Assembly (NCBI GenBank): GCA_036365455.1
Contig: JAWQUS010000008.1
Span: 13,003,501 to 13,067,500, forward strand
Length of the DNA: 64,000 bases
From: Macrosoma leucophasiata
Taxonomy: Eukaryota; Arthropoda; Insecta; Lepidoptera; Hedylidae
Direction of reading: 5' to 3'
The notes under the pieces were generated by a model. The model was not told the DNA's origin. It ran no database searches and was given only the letters and a program-made list of their open reading frames with translations. This document shows positions 1-11,259 of the stretch, in pieces (position 1 is the first letter of the stretch; each line of letters starts with the position of its first letter). Both the position numbers and the translations under genes were made by a program.

Positions 1-1967
1 GCTTTGCCACCCCTGAGACGTAATAAAAAACCTTTAATATTGTAGGACTCAATATTTTCTCGATTATTTAAATTTTGATAAGTTATATAGGTATATAACC
101 ATAGTACATAATAAATCTATGTATATAACATAATTATCTTGAGAATTAACAAAGAAACCGGTAATTATTTTTTTTTTGATTCGGTATATTAACATCTTTC
201 TACCCTGCTGCTATCTCTGTCAGCTACCATTTACCAAAATTGATGTAAAGACAAAATTTGGGCGTCTCGTCAAAATGAAGCTACTCACGAAAAATCGGCC
301 TGTTAGTAAAAAAAAAGGAAAATATTTTAGGGATCCCATACCCTTATACCTACCTACTACGTATTTTTCAGAGAACTTTGTTGCTGTATCAGCGCTGACA
401 GTAGAGATGATATTGAGAAATTCTTGCGAGTTTTAAAATGTAGGTAGACAGTGCTACTGGAAAACGGCCGCGCCGGGCCAATTTTACTTTTATAGATAAG
501 TAATAAAAAAAATAACTATATCAACAAATTGTTGTAAGGAATTTGATCTTTGGTCCCCATGTTGTTCGTTGTACTGCCGATGGTCGGGAACACGTCGGGA
601 AGACAACGTGTAACGTGCGCGTTATTCCATATAGAATTGGCCGCGGGCCAACCTTTGGCGTGGTTGAGCCTGACCGCATCAGTGCGCGATTAACCTTACG
701 CTGATTACGTACACCAATTTAATATATTTGCTTATTCGTGCCGATGTTTACATTCAATCACAATGCTCTTGTATTCAAATATGAATTCATACATTCATAC
801 CTATCGTGAATACGCCAGCGACCATTATAATTTTATTGCTTTAGTCGATTTTTCCGCGTGACTCACGTGACACGTTGCAGTTGTTTACATCAATTAGTTG
901 TGGCGATGACTTTTCTAACATCGTTTTCTATCTGTTCAATTTAATGAAACTATCTAAATCTATTATCCTATGTTTATCCTTACAGATACATCTGTACAGC
1001 TAAAGCATAATGGGTAAATTTATTTAATGAAGCAATTCATTAATTTGTAGGTACCTACTATAGATATACCTTTAATACCTTCGGAGTATTAATTGTTGGT
1101 GATGTTATAATAGAGCATTGTAAACGAGTCGTTTGTCGATCCATTTCCAATTCTCCTTGTAACAGGAAACTGGCATACCTCACCCATGTTGGTCATCAAG
1201 TTCATCACAGTTTGTGTTATGTGGGTGGATAGATTTGGCGCACCCAGATGACGTGGGCAGGGCTCTTCATTGTCGGGTCGGACATCCAATGTTCGTTGTG
1301 TTTGTTGGTATATGACATCATCTACAAGGACGCGTTGCGACGTAGTGCATTTCTAGACATCAACCAATGACTATTTACTCAAGTAAGTAGGTACCTATAT
1401 TTTTGCTGGCGATTAATTTTCAATGTCGGGTATCGAGGGTGCACATTCCCTAATCTATACATACGTATAGGAACCGCCAAATGGTAGTGCCTACCACTTT
1501 ACCAGTACATACTGTGGTAATGTCAAGCCCCGTAATAGCTATCACAGAAGCAAAACGATTTACCATCCCTGAAATATTATTGTTTTCAGGGGTGGTTATA
1601 GGTACTTCTGCATTTTGAACTTTTTTTTATGTGAATGTCTATATCCTGGAGTGTTCCCTTACCATATAGGTAAGTGGACCGCTAGTTTGCCACCATTGTT
1701 TGCATTGGATCTGCACTGGACCCCTGTGTGTAAGTGTAGGTACTAACCCTCGTAAGTTGTCTTGCGAATGTAGTTTCAATTACTTAAACTAATGAATAAA
1801 TGACAATAGCAATTAGCATCACATAACTAGGTACCTACCTACCTACTTTTAAAATGTTATTATTACAACATTATCTTAATAATCTCTAATCTCTAATCTA
1901 TTACAAGTAATTTCACTGTTAGGTAGATGAAAACTGAATTTATTTAAATACAAAAATTAAAATATTT
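1..1967. other. Non-coding stretch, no gene seen
   Basis: I see no exon with splice sites and coding bias here. The first 30 bases resemble the end of the dispersed SINE-like repeat found at 41.1 kb (a GTTGCCACCCTTGAGACCTAAG-like motif). The rest is AT-rich with scattered GTAGGTACCTAC micro-repeats. The short ORFs lack splice context and family motifs. Confidence 0.5.
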
Positions 1968-2541
1968 GGTTGGGGAAAACGTTTCTTCGCATTTTTTAAG
2001 ATAATTCAAAACATTTTTTAATATAGTTTATTTAAACTTAACTAAAGTATGTATGTAGCATTTTGTTCGATAACCTTTTGCCATCTTGTAGGTAGGGACA
2101 TGATCCCATTGCTACAAAGTACTTGCTCCATTTTTTCAAAAATGGCATCCATTTTATCCGTAATAGGGCGACTAGAGCGAGGTGCATCTTTGACATCAAA
2201 ATTTCCGGATTGAAAACGCTTAAACCAAATTTGTGCTACTCTCACAGACACTGCACTAGGTCCATAACCATCGCAAATTTTTTTCGCGGCTTGCCTTGCA
2301 TTTTTACCTTTTTTGTTGTAAAATTTTAAAATGTATCGAATTTCTTCATTAGATTCACTCATCTTGACAGTACGAAAAACAAATGAAAATCACACATTTG
2401 CCTAATTTGAAATTGGAATTATGTTCTTTAAAATTTTAACTTTGAATGATACCAAAACCAGCCAGATACAAATACTACAGCCAAAGAGATTTTATTACAA
2501 GTTCATACATACTATAATGCGAAAAGACTTTTTCCCCAACC
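1968..2541 (-). mobile_element. mariner transposon copy A, internally deleted (574 bp)
   Basis: The ends are GGTTGGGGAAAACG on the left and the inverse CTTTTTCCCCAACC on the right, matching the terminal inverted repeats of the three larger mariner copies at 14.6, 41.3 and 46.2 kb. About 700 bp of the transposase centre is missing compared with copy D. The right flank begins TA, as expected for mariner TA target sites; the left flank is TTT, so that TA may have mutated. The element reads on the minus strand. Confidence 0.85.
2042..2362 (-). pseudogene. mariner transposase, in-frame internal deletion (106 aa)
   Basis: The ORF starts MSESNEEIRYILKFY, the same start as mariner copy D. Residues 1-80 carry the first helix-turn-helix DNA-binding region (motifs VAQIWFKRFQSGNF and SGRP-like SSRPITDK). 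After about residue 80 the sequence jumps directly to the transposase C-terminus (SNGIMSLPTRWQKVIEQN). The whole catalytic core, including all three D,D34D acidic residues, is gone, yet the frame stays open to the normal stop. It cannot cut DNA. Whether it is expressed is unknown. Confidence 0.8.
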
Positions 2542-2632
2542 TATTACCTACGCAGATTACAGAGTATGTACCTACCTTCCTATTTGATCAGTGCACTTCA
2601 TTTCGAAATCTTTAACTTAAATCAGATAGGTA

Positions 2633-2877
2633 TAGTGCTCAACAATAAATATTGCACATTGAGCCTAGGATGGAGACTTCGGCTTATTTCGGGTCTGTAG
2701 AGCGTTATCTCTTCATATCGCACCGTACCTATTTGACGTTTTGATCAAGTTTTGACCAATACCGAACTGTCAATGCTTACGTAGGCAGTGTGCAACAGAG
2801 ATAACGCACTACGAAGTCGAAACCAGTCAATCGTCTCTGTCGCAGGCTCGGTGTGCAATATTAATTGTTGAGTACTG
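2633..2877. mobile_element. 245-bp MITE, TA-flanked, copy 1 (uninterrupted)
   Basis: The terminal inverted repeats begin TAGTGCTCAACAATAAATAT on the left, and the right end reads ATTAATTGTTGAGTACTG. They continue through TTGCACA and GAGCCT on both sides (about 33 bp, imperfect). TA lies on both flanks. The interior holds a second inverted motif, GAGATAACGC. A second copy lies at 47.7-48.4 kb in reverse orientation and a partial one near 32.9 kb. This copy serves as the empty-site reference for the Harbinger-like insertion at 47767. Confidence 0.75.
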
Positions 2878-3376
2878 TAGGTAGGTACCTACCTAGTAAG
2901 TATGATTCGGTGCCCCAAAATTCCTTAGAAAAGTTGCATTTCGAAGCAACTAAGCAACACAAAGCCTCTGATCGTTCTTCAATCTTGTAAAAAGTCGTGA
3001 TAGGTACTCAACCATTTAAAATTCTAATTCCTAAAAGACGTGATCTCTTTAATTTAATGGAGACCTAGATCTAAACATAAAGTAGACACAATTATACCGA
3101 TAAATCACGACTTCCAATGTTGCCCATGTTATTTGCTAAAGCTATCTCCTGGAGTTCGTGCTCTCATAATATCATTGTGATCAAAGATCACGATCTATTT
3201 AAAAAAATAACGATGGCAATTCTATAATCCTTACATTAGATATTTCAAATAAGTACTTAGGTACCTACCTACTTTTAATTTTATAAATAAAACAAATTAA
3301 GATTAATACAGAAACGTGTTTATGAATGAGGGGGCAATTTCTTTACTGTAGGTAGGTAGGTAGGTATCTCAATCAT
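2878..3376. other. Non-coding, no gene seen
   Basis: AT-rich sequence with GTAGGTAGGTAGGTAGGT runs at 3349-3366. No exon is recognisable. Confidence 0.4.
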
Positions 3377-3685
3377 ATAGCAACTGGCGCACCGGTTGCG
3401 GCGGACCGGAGGGGAGTAGCCATAGCGTTTATTACCGATACAAAACAGTCTGTCATTTTTTGCGGGGGAAAATACGTATGACACACACTCACACTACAAA
3501 AATCGTCTATTACTACGAAACACACACCTTCACTTTAACAAAATACATAAACAATTTCACGCACACATTTAAATATCTGGGCGACAAGCATAGGACCATT
3601 TGGTCCTGTACTTTGACAGAGGGGAAAGCCTGCATATGGCTACTCCCCCCGGTTCGCCGCGGCCGGTGGTCCGTGTTGCTCTATG
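3377..3685. mobile_element. GAGCAACACGG TIR element, copy E1
   Basis: The right end reads CCGCGGCCGGTGGTCCGTGT then TGCTCTATG. It is the inverse of the left ends of sister copies (ATAGAGCAACACGGGCCACC). The left end here is worn (ATAGCAACTGGCGCACCGG). The body shares TAGCCATAGCGTTTATTA, CAGTCTGTCATTTTTTGCGG, CGTCTATTACTACGAA and TGTACTTTGACAGAGGG with copies at 24.5 and 38.8 kb. It looks like a MITE-type non-autonomous DNA element; no transposase is visible. Confidence 0.7.
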
Positions 3686-5789
3686 TTTACAATTGATAAA
3701 CTCAACACAAATGCGTTTAGCAAGCACCTATTTAGGTACCTACTTATACCTATCACAATACAAAAGAACACGCTAATCAAGTAGGTATGAGCGAATGAAT
3801 TTACATTTTCATTTAATGCACTATTGTCCTTGAACTTTCGTTAGCGAGGTTATATTTACGTAGATATAGTAGGTAGGTATATCTCATAACGACCAATCGA
3901 AAACAGAGTTACTTAAAATAGAAGACCTTGTCGCTAGCTACTTTCATATACCTACATAGAAGTTCTATGATGTGCTCAGCGGACAGCGGATGAGTAGGTA
4001 GGTACGTTCGGTCGCACTAGCGCTCTAGATGCGGCTCTACCTAATCTAAGTTGTGTCTGGAACGTAAACGCAAGAAAATGCGTACTTCCTGCAACTCGCC
4101 GCTTCGTTCAACCTCACAAATGGCATGGGAAATGACCTCATCTAATGAAACCGTGAAAACTAGGCCAGTATTCCCATTTTTAATATGCACAGTAATGCCG
4201 GCCAATCATACTATAGTATGAAGTATACCTATATAATAATAGACATCCTGCAAATACATGGACCATAGCCGGTCCATGTAGGTACCTATTTGCAATTGAA
4301 TTGAATACCTGCTTGTAATACCTATAATTAATTTGTGTGATTGGTAGGTACTTGTAATACCGGCGTTATTTTTTAATTATTTCTGACCCGAAGGTTGTCT
4401 GGAACAAAATCGCAGCTTTGCGATAAGGCCGCCTCTTGTACTCATTGCTATTATGTATAATAGGGATCTGTTGCAATTTTTTCTGGTGTACAATAAAGTG
4501 TACCTACCTATTCATTTATCCATTCATTCACCCATTTAATTAAGTTTATGAGAGAAGGTGAACGAATACCTAAATATAGGTAAATCTATACCCGCCCGAT
4601 GCGATGTTATCACTTTTTAAGTAGTTAATCAGTTCGAATTCATAAATTTATATCAAACAGTTACGAGAAATACCTATTACCGATTAAAAATTGTTATAAT
4701 AAGTACCTACTTGCCTATCTATTTATATACCTATACAAATTACGACACAAGCCTCGACTTGACGTGCCTGTTTACGATTTTCGTCAATAGCATAACGATA
4801 TTCAATTAGTGTTTTATGTAATGCATTAAAGGTACCTACTTAGATACACTTAGGTACATATCATTGTAACGAAAGGAACGGTAGCGTAGCATACCTAATT
4901 ATGGTTATATTGTGTATGAGATTTACGCGACTCTACAGCTCTACATTTTTACCTTACCTATTCTACAATACCTAGATATGTACCTACCTACTTCAAATCA
5001 AATTCACTTGCACTTTGAATAATTTTCAGTGGTGGATTAGTAAGTTCTATAGTACCTAATCTACTGGTAAATATTGTTCGGACTACTATTAAATATGGAA
5101 GGTACAACGTAATGCCTGGTGTTAAGGTTCACCTTCAAAGTCATCTAAATGTGAACAACGTAGAAATTATAAATTTTCTTGAGAAAACCGATTGTTTTAT
5201 GAAATAAATTTAAAATAAAAAAGTCGCCATCTTATTCCTTTTCTAAAGATTTACATTAAAGAATTGGGGAAGATACTGCAGAATTGATTACAATTTTAGG
5301 TACATACCAACGTACTCTCTGTGTAGAGTTACCCTTGTCATTAAATATCAATCTTTGATCAATCTATTGCACTGTTAAACCATCACCGAACCCGATTTTC
5401 TGCCTACATATATGTATGTGTCAATTTGATCTAGATCGATCGAAATTGTGCAACCATGCACAATTTCTTGCAGGCTTCACTCTATGCAACCGATACGATA
5501 CATTCATAGATTAGAGCATTTACCGTGGCACATGTACCTATTCGCTTATTAGTGTTCGCGATTACCTAATACACATAGCTGTGCTAGCAATAAACAAGAT
5601 AATACACCTACCTACATTAGTGTTAAAGACGTACCTAATTACAAAAAAAAGGCAAACATTATCAAATGCCGATATAGGTAGGTACCTCGAAGACTCACTT
5701 AAACGGAAAGCAAATCGCTGCACATTTAACACAGGGTGAAATAAAGTGAAGTAAACTATGTGCATACATACGTGCACAGAGTCCTATCT
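3686..5789. other. Non-coding, no gene seen
   Basis: AT-rich with many GTAGGTACCTAC motifs and one LINE/SINE tail-like repeat (4391-4507). No supported exon. Confidence 0.4.
4391..4507 (+). repeat. LINE/SINE 3'-tail repeat, copy 1
   Basis: It shares the block GTTG-CTGG-A, a short stem around GCGATAAGG, CGCCT-TTGTACT and a final GTACA-TAAAG with 38591-38720. The small stem GCAGCTTTGC flanks the GATAAGG. This pattern is a common retroposon tail in Lepidoptera. The family is not assigned. Confidence 0.5.
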
Positions 5790-6260
5790 GGGATGCCGGT
5801 GAGAGCGATGCATCCAGAATCAGCCGTCCGGATTGTCAGCAGCCGTGCAAACGTATCAAAAACAAGAGGGAGCGAATGGCCGGCTGTTTATAAACATTGG
5901 AACAGTCGGATAGGACGGGATGCGATCAATACTGCGGGCGCACTATAAGTCGGGGCCACGCCGTCGGCCCCCAAGCCCACCTGCCGCACGGAATCTGCGG
6001 CGTAGACACACAGTGCACTGGACCGCGCACTGAGCTCAGCGGGTGCAATATCGCGGAGCGTGCAACGTGCACGTAGTGAACGAGCGGCTGGCGGTAGCCG
6101 TGTGTGCGCCGCCCTAGCGGTTACGTCACTTCACTTTGACAGCCGGTGCACGAGGGAAGCGTCGCGGTCGGCATCCGCACCGCGGCGCCACCGGCGGCGC
6201 TCCCACCGCGCCGATCAATAAGTGTGCTAGGCGACAGTCAACCGCACGGCGCACGCCTAG
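5790..6260 (+). promoter_or_regulatory. CpG-rich block with TATA-like box, candidate promoter
   Basis: This is the longest GC- and CpG-rich stretch in the first 12 kb (for example 6000-6260). A TATAAG motif at 5944-5949 precedes it, so transcription would start near 5975-6010 on the plus strand. A possible splice donor, ATAG|GTAAAT, lies at 6390. Open frames inside are overlapping and lack family motifs, so they are more likely 5' UTR or chance. I could not find downstream exons. It might instead be an unmethylated regulatory island. Confidence 0.3.
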
Positions 6261-6527
6261 TCTTCTCCATTACCACCACCTACACGACTACCGAAACCAA
6301 AACCCCAAACCTTCCTCATGTCTTCTCTATATGCTATGCTACGCTCATCCCACTATACCAAAGAGGCTTTATCATCTCTTTTTATTTTGAATAGGTAAAT
6401 CAAAGATCTAATTCCATTAAAACTTATGAATGCAACTCACACAATGGTTTTACTGGTGGTAGAGCTCCAGTGACGGAACTCGAGGGCGGAGGCACCACCG
6501 CATTACCTAATATACTTGCTGCTGAAT

Positions 6528-6745
6528 GGTAGTGTTCAGCACTATCGTGTTCCGGTCAGGTGGTAATGTACGGCACTGTAATTTTGCGGCACAGAGGCAT
6601 AACAGCTTAGGCTCAGGAGTGGTAACGCATCTGCATTTTGACCTTGGTCTTTCTGTGGGTGTCTATAGGCTGCAGTCATCACTTAACATCAATGTGAACT
6701 GCATGCTTGTTTGTCACTTCAAACAACAAATTTGTGAGGTCCAGT
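6528..6745 (-). repeat. Dispersed SINE-like repeat, reverse orientation
   Basis: It contains GTCTATAGGCTGCAGTCATC, then ACTTAACATCAATGTGAACTG and GCTTGTTTGTCAC. This is the reverse complement of the repeat at 41.1 kb (GATGACTGCAGCCTATAGAC). Related pieces lie at 8290, 35070 and 48421. Confidence 0.6.
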
Positions 6746-6962
6746 ACAGTACTTATAGGCTATTAGGGACATATGAATTGACAAATTCTGATATGTAGAC
6801 AACCATGAATTACATATTTTTAGCATGGAAGTAGGTAGGTATGTATTGTAATGTTTAGGAGTGAGAGGAATCTATATATAACAGAGTAATATGAATTCCG
6901 ATTATACAGCTAGGTAACTTTACGTAGTTACCTAACTTGCGAGTATGTTAGAACAATGTAAG

Positions 6963-7291
6963 ATTATGATCAATATTGTCCAATTACTGTTAATTTAACT
7001 AGGTAGATTCTTGAAGTAATTTAAGATCAATTGAAAACTCTACATACATAGCAAGCCGACTTCTCGAGGTCGATTCAGTTGGGGAACTCTACACATCGTA
7101 AGTATTGCAACATCCGTGAGAATTTAGAAAAGTTTTTATTGAAATGTATACATAATTGCTACGAATGCACATTGTGTACAACCTACACACACATGTACTG
7201 CAGCTATGTATGGAGAGTTTTCAATTGATCTTAAATTACTTCAAAAATCTACCTAGTTAAATTAACAGTAATTGGGCAATATTGATCATAA
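6963..7291. mobile_element. Foldback MITE with about 90-bp arms
   Basis: The left arm (6963-7053) holds CAATTACTGTTAATTTAACT and AAGTAATTTAAGATCAATTG. The right arm (7203-7291) holds their reverse complements, CAATTGATCTTAAATTACTT and AGTTAAATTAACAGTAATTG, with few mismatches. The spacer is about 150 bp. No ORF is present. Typical of a non-autonomous foldback element; the superfamily is unknown. Confidence 0.75.
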
Positions 7292-7517
7292 ATCAGCATT
7301 ATTGAAAGGGTTAGCAAAATTATGAAACGGGAGGAGTAGAGTTTTAGACAGAGGTTTTGAAGGGGCATTGAAGTCCTAAAATACAGGGAATCCTAGTTTA
7401 GGCTCCAGGCTCCATACAACTTTTTTTTTCTTTGCATTTCTCATTTAACATTGTACATTAGTCTATAAGATGAAAATGTTTGTAAACCAAATAAAGATTT
7501 ATTTATTATTTTATTAT

Positions 7518-8123
7518 TATGTCTCTCGTCAGCACGGGGTCCAATTTGAACCCCGGACCTTTGTCAGGCTTGCGCGGGGACATGGGGGGTCCAACACGTA
7601 GAGGCCCTTTCGAGAATTTTGATCTACTTTGTAATGGGTTATATTCGGCGGGACCTCTCTCTGACTGCATCAATAGTTAATACAGACACAGACAGACCCC
7701 GCAGAATATAATGAGACTATTGTAATGAAAAGTGATTTGCCAAACTTTGGGCTATGTGGGTGAACTGGGGGGACTAGCTGGCTGGGCCAATGGAGTGAGA
7801 TCCGGCACCTGCCTATATTCAACATCTCACATTATCGAATCCTACTTTAGGCAGGTGGTGACTCGCCTCTCCTTGGTGGGCTCCCCAAACAGCCAACCCG
7901 ATGGTCGACAGGGGGCAACACTGTTGAGAGAGGCTGGGGGTGTCGAGAGGTGTGGCCCCGGTTTCACCATCACGAGCGAGTAATCTCGAGCTCGGAGCGG
8001 GCTTCCCCGCTATTATGCCTTTAGACACTTCCACCCCCGAGTGTATGGTTCTTTCAGAAATTTAGACAACAGCCTATTATCTAAATTTCTGCAAGTGCCA
8101 TACCATTATTATTATTATTATTG
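7518..8123. mobile_element. Three-copy hairpin-bearing unit, copy 1
   Basis: It starts TATGTCTCTCGTCAGCACGG, as do the copies at 23604 and 37782. Near its end is a stem-loop, CAGAAATTTAGA / TCTAAATTTCTG, with a 13-nt loop and outer GTATGG / CCATAC pairing (8044-8104). It then ends in an ATT microsatellite. Copies 2 and 3 carry about 180 further bases. A 71-codon minus-strand frame (7819-8034) is open but has no recognised domain. The constant start and simple-repeat tail suggest a non-autonomous retroposon or LINE 3' end. Confidence 0.65.
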
Positions 8124-8289
8124 AGAGCTGAGAAATTAAAGAAGCAAACGAGCACCTCCGCGTATCACTACGTAAACATTGCCGTAGCTCTACATTCACA
8201 CTTCACATCTCTACAATGACTTTCTGCAACAAATACTAGGATTGGAATGACCAAAAATTAATTGAAATGTCGTATCATGCTTTTTGTAT

Positions 8290-8372
8290 GCCTAGATGGT
8301 CTATCTATAGTCTGCAGTATTCACTTACCATCGATGTGAACTGCATGCATGCTTGTTTGTCACCAACATGAC
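8290..8372 (-). repeat. Dispersed SINE-like repeat fragment
   Basis: It matches the 6528 repeat through CTATAGTCTGCAGT, ATCGATGTGAACTGCATGC and GCTTGTTTGTCACC, with substitutions. Confidence 0.55.
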
Positions 8373-9595
8373 ATAAAACACACACCTCAAACTTATTTGA
8401 TTATAGGCCGCAGTAACGTGCACTGCCCGACTATTTAAGACTTTGCAATTAAAATTAAGTAATAATGTTTTTATCTCAGATAACAGTACAATGCCTTATT
8501 AAATTCCCTTATTTTAATGACTTTTAAGTGACACGAAAAATATGTTTCTCCCATCGGTATTCTGAATTTTGTGTGTTTGAAAAGACTGACAATCTTCTCG
8601 TTGACTTTCTAGGTAACCGTGGGGAATCAGTGTCTATCAATCGAGAATTTTGAGTGTTCCTCGAGATTATACTGGTGTGCGCATAGATTTATTATACTAC
8701 TATGGGTGTAATCAGCGGGGAGGCGACTTTTTTGTAATCTAAAAGTTTTGTCTCAAAATGTCTCATAAAATCATCAAAAAGTTCTGCGTGTTCAAAATAC
8801 CTAATCATCAATATAAACGAATTATTCCCAGTTGCCCCCGCGGCGATTGCCACCGGAGGTACCCCTCAGTGTTCTCTACAAAATCGCAAGGCCAGTTATA
8901 GTCCCTCCTTGGTTTGACCTAATTGTAGTAATAGGTCATCCTACATCTAAAGTAACTGGACTAAATGGCTGCTTTTTTCGACGTAGTATGGTGAAAATTC
9001 TGTATGGAGCATATAATAATTTATATTATGCCAATTTATCATAGGTTCTTCTCAGTAGGGAGTGTAGCGACTGCATTTGGAACTCTGATACGAAAAGACT
9101 ATAATCATTGTTTTTTTTTTTACTTTTCTTCTATAACAAGAAATTGAACAATTTGAGAATACAAATTTTCTTAAATGTTATTTCTCTAAAAAGTATTTTG
9201 CTTTACAAATTTCTTCAAGACTAAATTCAAATTCTAAACTGTTCTTTTTTAAAAAGTCGTACAAACAACCAGGAAAACCTAAATTCACACTGCATCGTTC
9301 TCGAGCTTTCAAAGTTCGAAGCATCCAACAAGAGCCTAAGTCAAATCAATGGGGCTTTTCTCTATTCACAATCACTAACTAGACTAAATACTTTCTCTAA
9401 AGGCAGACGAATGGTTAGGTACAGTACCTATATAAGCATAACGTTGTAACACGGTATTAGATACACTTTTATAAATGTCAACTATAAGCTGTTGTGTGCG
9501 AGCAACTCGTTAAAGTACTTATCTACCTAGCTTTTTTTGAAGAGTAGAGCCTATGGAAATAAATGAAACAATGTTTGACTTGTAAAGCAAATAGT
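8373..9595. other. Non-coding, no gene seen
   Basis: AT-rich intergenic sequence. A T run lies at 9110-9121. No supported exons or clear repeats beyond micro-repeats. Confidence 0.4.
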
Positions 9596-9601
9596 TTTAT
9601 T
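9596..9601 (-). terminator. Candidate polyadenylation signal AATAAA (minus)
   Basis: TTTATT on the plus strand reads AATAAA on the minus strand. It lies about 1.66 kb downstream of the stop codon at 11260, so it would give that gene a long 3' UTR. Other AATAAA-like sites between the two could be used instead. Confidence 0.3.
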
Positions 9602-11259
9602 TGACATAAGTTAACACAACAATAAAACTTCTAATTTAAACGCAATTCAAACAATAGAGACAAGCCTATCAACAGTTCCATCAACAAACGGAAACTATAT
9701 CACTATCTGCCAAGCTCCAATCTCGTTAAAATAATAATATTGTAGTTTTGCTATAAACACTTCATGATGCATGTACATTTACACGTTTGGAAGGTAAAAT
9801 CTCCTATTGGTGACAATGGTACGATAGGATTAACAAATAATAATAGAATCTCACATTTCAAATTGGAACCTATTATCATTTTGAATCTAGAAACTAGAGA
9901 TACGAATAAGTAAGACAGATATGTAAGGACAAAATACAATACTGTGTTAATGGCCTACCTACTATAAACATTCATAAACTGACAGTTTTGTGTTTGATTA
10001 ATCTAAATAGTGGTAAATATATTTGTATGTTTCAAAGAGGTAAAATGATTATTTCATCACAACTCACCAATAGGGGTGGAATACAATTAATAAATATAAG
10101 ACCAAGTCTTATTCATTTCAATAGTCATTGTTGTAATAACGATTCACTTTAAACAATGTCCCATTCCATAAATTGGTCGATTGTTAATATTTGATGAATA
10201 ATTCGATACGTTACCAAAAGATAGTTCAGTAGTTCAGTTCGTGAAAATATTTATGTTAAAATGAACTACAGAATTGTTTTACTAGTAACGCATCTTTAGA
10301 TGGCAACGTGACAAAAATGATCATGGTACAAAAAACATTGGAGATATTATACTGTTTGTACACAAAGGCATATCATATGTTTATAAACAATGTAAATACT
10401 TATCAAATGAACATAATATAAGTTTGATACGGTTTCAGACAAAAACAAGTTCAGTTTGATCGAGCACTTATTCAAACTGTAGCCTTAACAACTATGGACA
10501 GAGACCACGATTACGGCGACTAAGCTTGGCAGCCATATAAATGACACTTCTAAAAAACAAAGCTTTACACACTTTACCAATGAAAAATACTGTTTCAATA
10601 AACTATGTCTTGACTCGTCTCTGAGCTTTGATTTTTTCGAAATTATGATATCTATTTTAAATAACAAAATTAACGATTAACTAGATTAACTATTCCAGGT
10701 GTAGTGACTAGTGATAGCGATATTGTAGTAAGTAAAATTATAAAACTTCTTGTACAAAGTTAACTGTATACCTAGTCATTTACAAATTAGCATATTATAA
10801 TATCACAGTTAAACGAGGCTGTGATATTACATTACTCTTTACTTGGACATAAAAGAAAATATGTCCTGTGACGGGGAACAGAAATGAATGAAAAGGAAAA
10901 ACGAAAGTAGCTAGGCGACTATACAAAAGACCAAGATAACGTGAAGCCGAGTCTCCACGATATTTACATCTCAATATAAGTAAACTAAAACCTTTACATT
11001 TCTCATATAACATTTGGATCTCATTAGTCAAACTTTGGTAGTTGGTGCACAATGTTTGATAATAGAAGCTAAGAAATTGGCATATGTCTGTGATGTTTCA
11101 CCGCAAAAATTTTTATTCTACGCCCGGACAGGCGTAGACATGTTTAGTACACAAAAAGATATTGCCTTTTTCTCGTTAAATATCTGCCCGGCTTTTAAGT
11201 GCAAATAATACATTATATATTATGGTAAGTATGCATAGGGCAGTAAGAGCGTGCTAAAT
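9602..11259 (-). other. Probable 3' UTR of the 341-aa gene
   Basis: No coding exon is visible between the stop codon at 11260 and the candidate polyadenylation signal at 9596. The short ORFs here lack splice context. Assignment as 3' UTR is inferred from position only. Confidence 0.3.

Noticed and set aside
6136..6394. Two overlapping plus-strand ORFs in the CpG-rich block
   Set aside because: Low-complexity, mutually overlapping frames with no domain; high GC removes stop codons by chance.
7732..8034. Protein gene in the three-copy unit
   Set aside because: Frames on both strands are open in copies 1 and 2 only, no domain is recognised, and copy 3 breaks it. More likely a by-product of near-identical young repeats.
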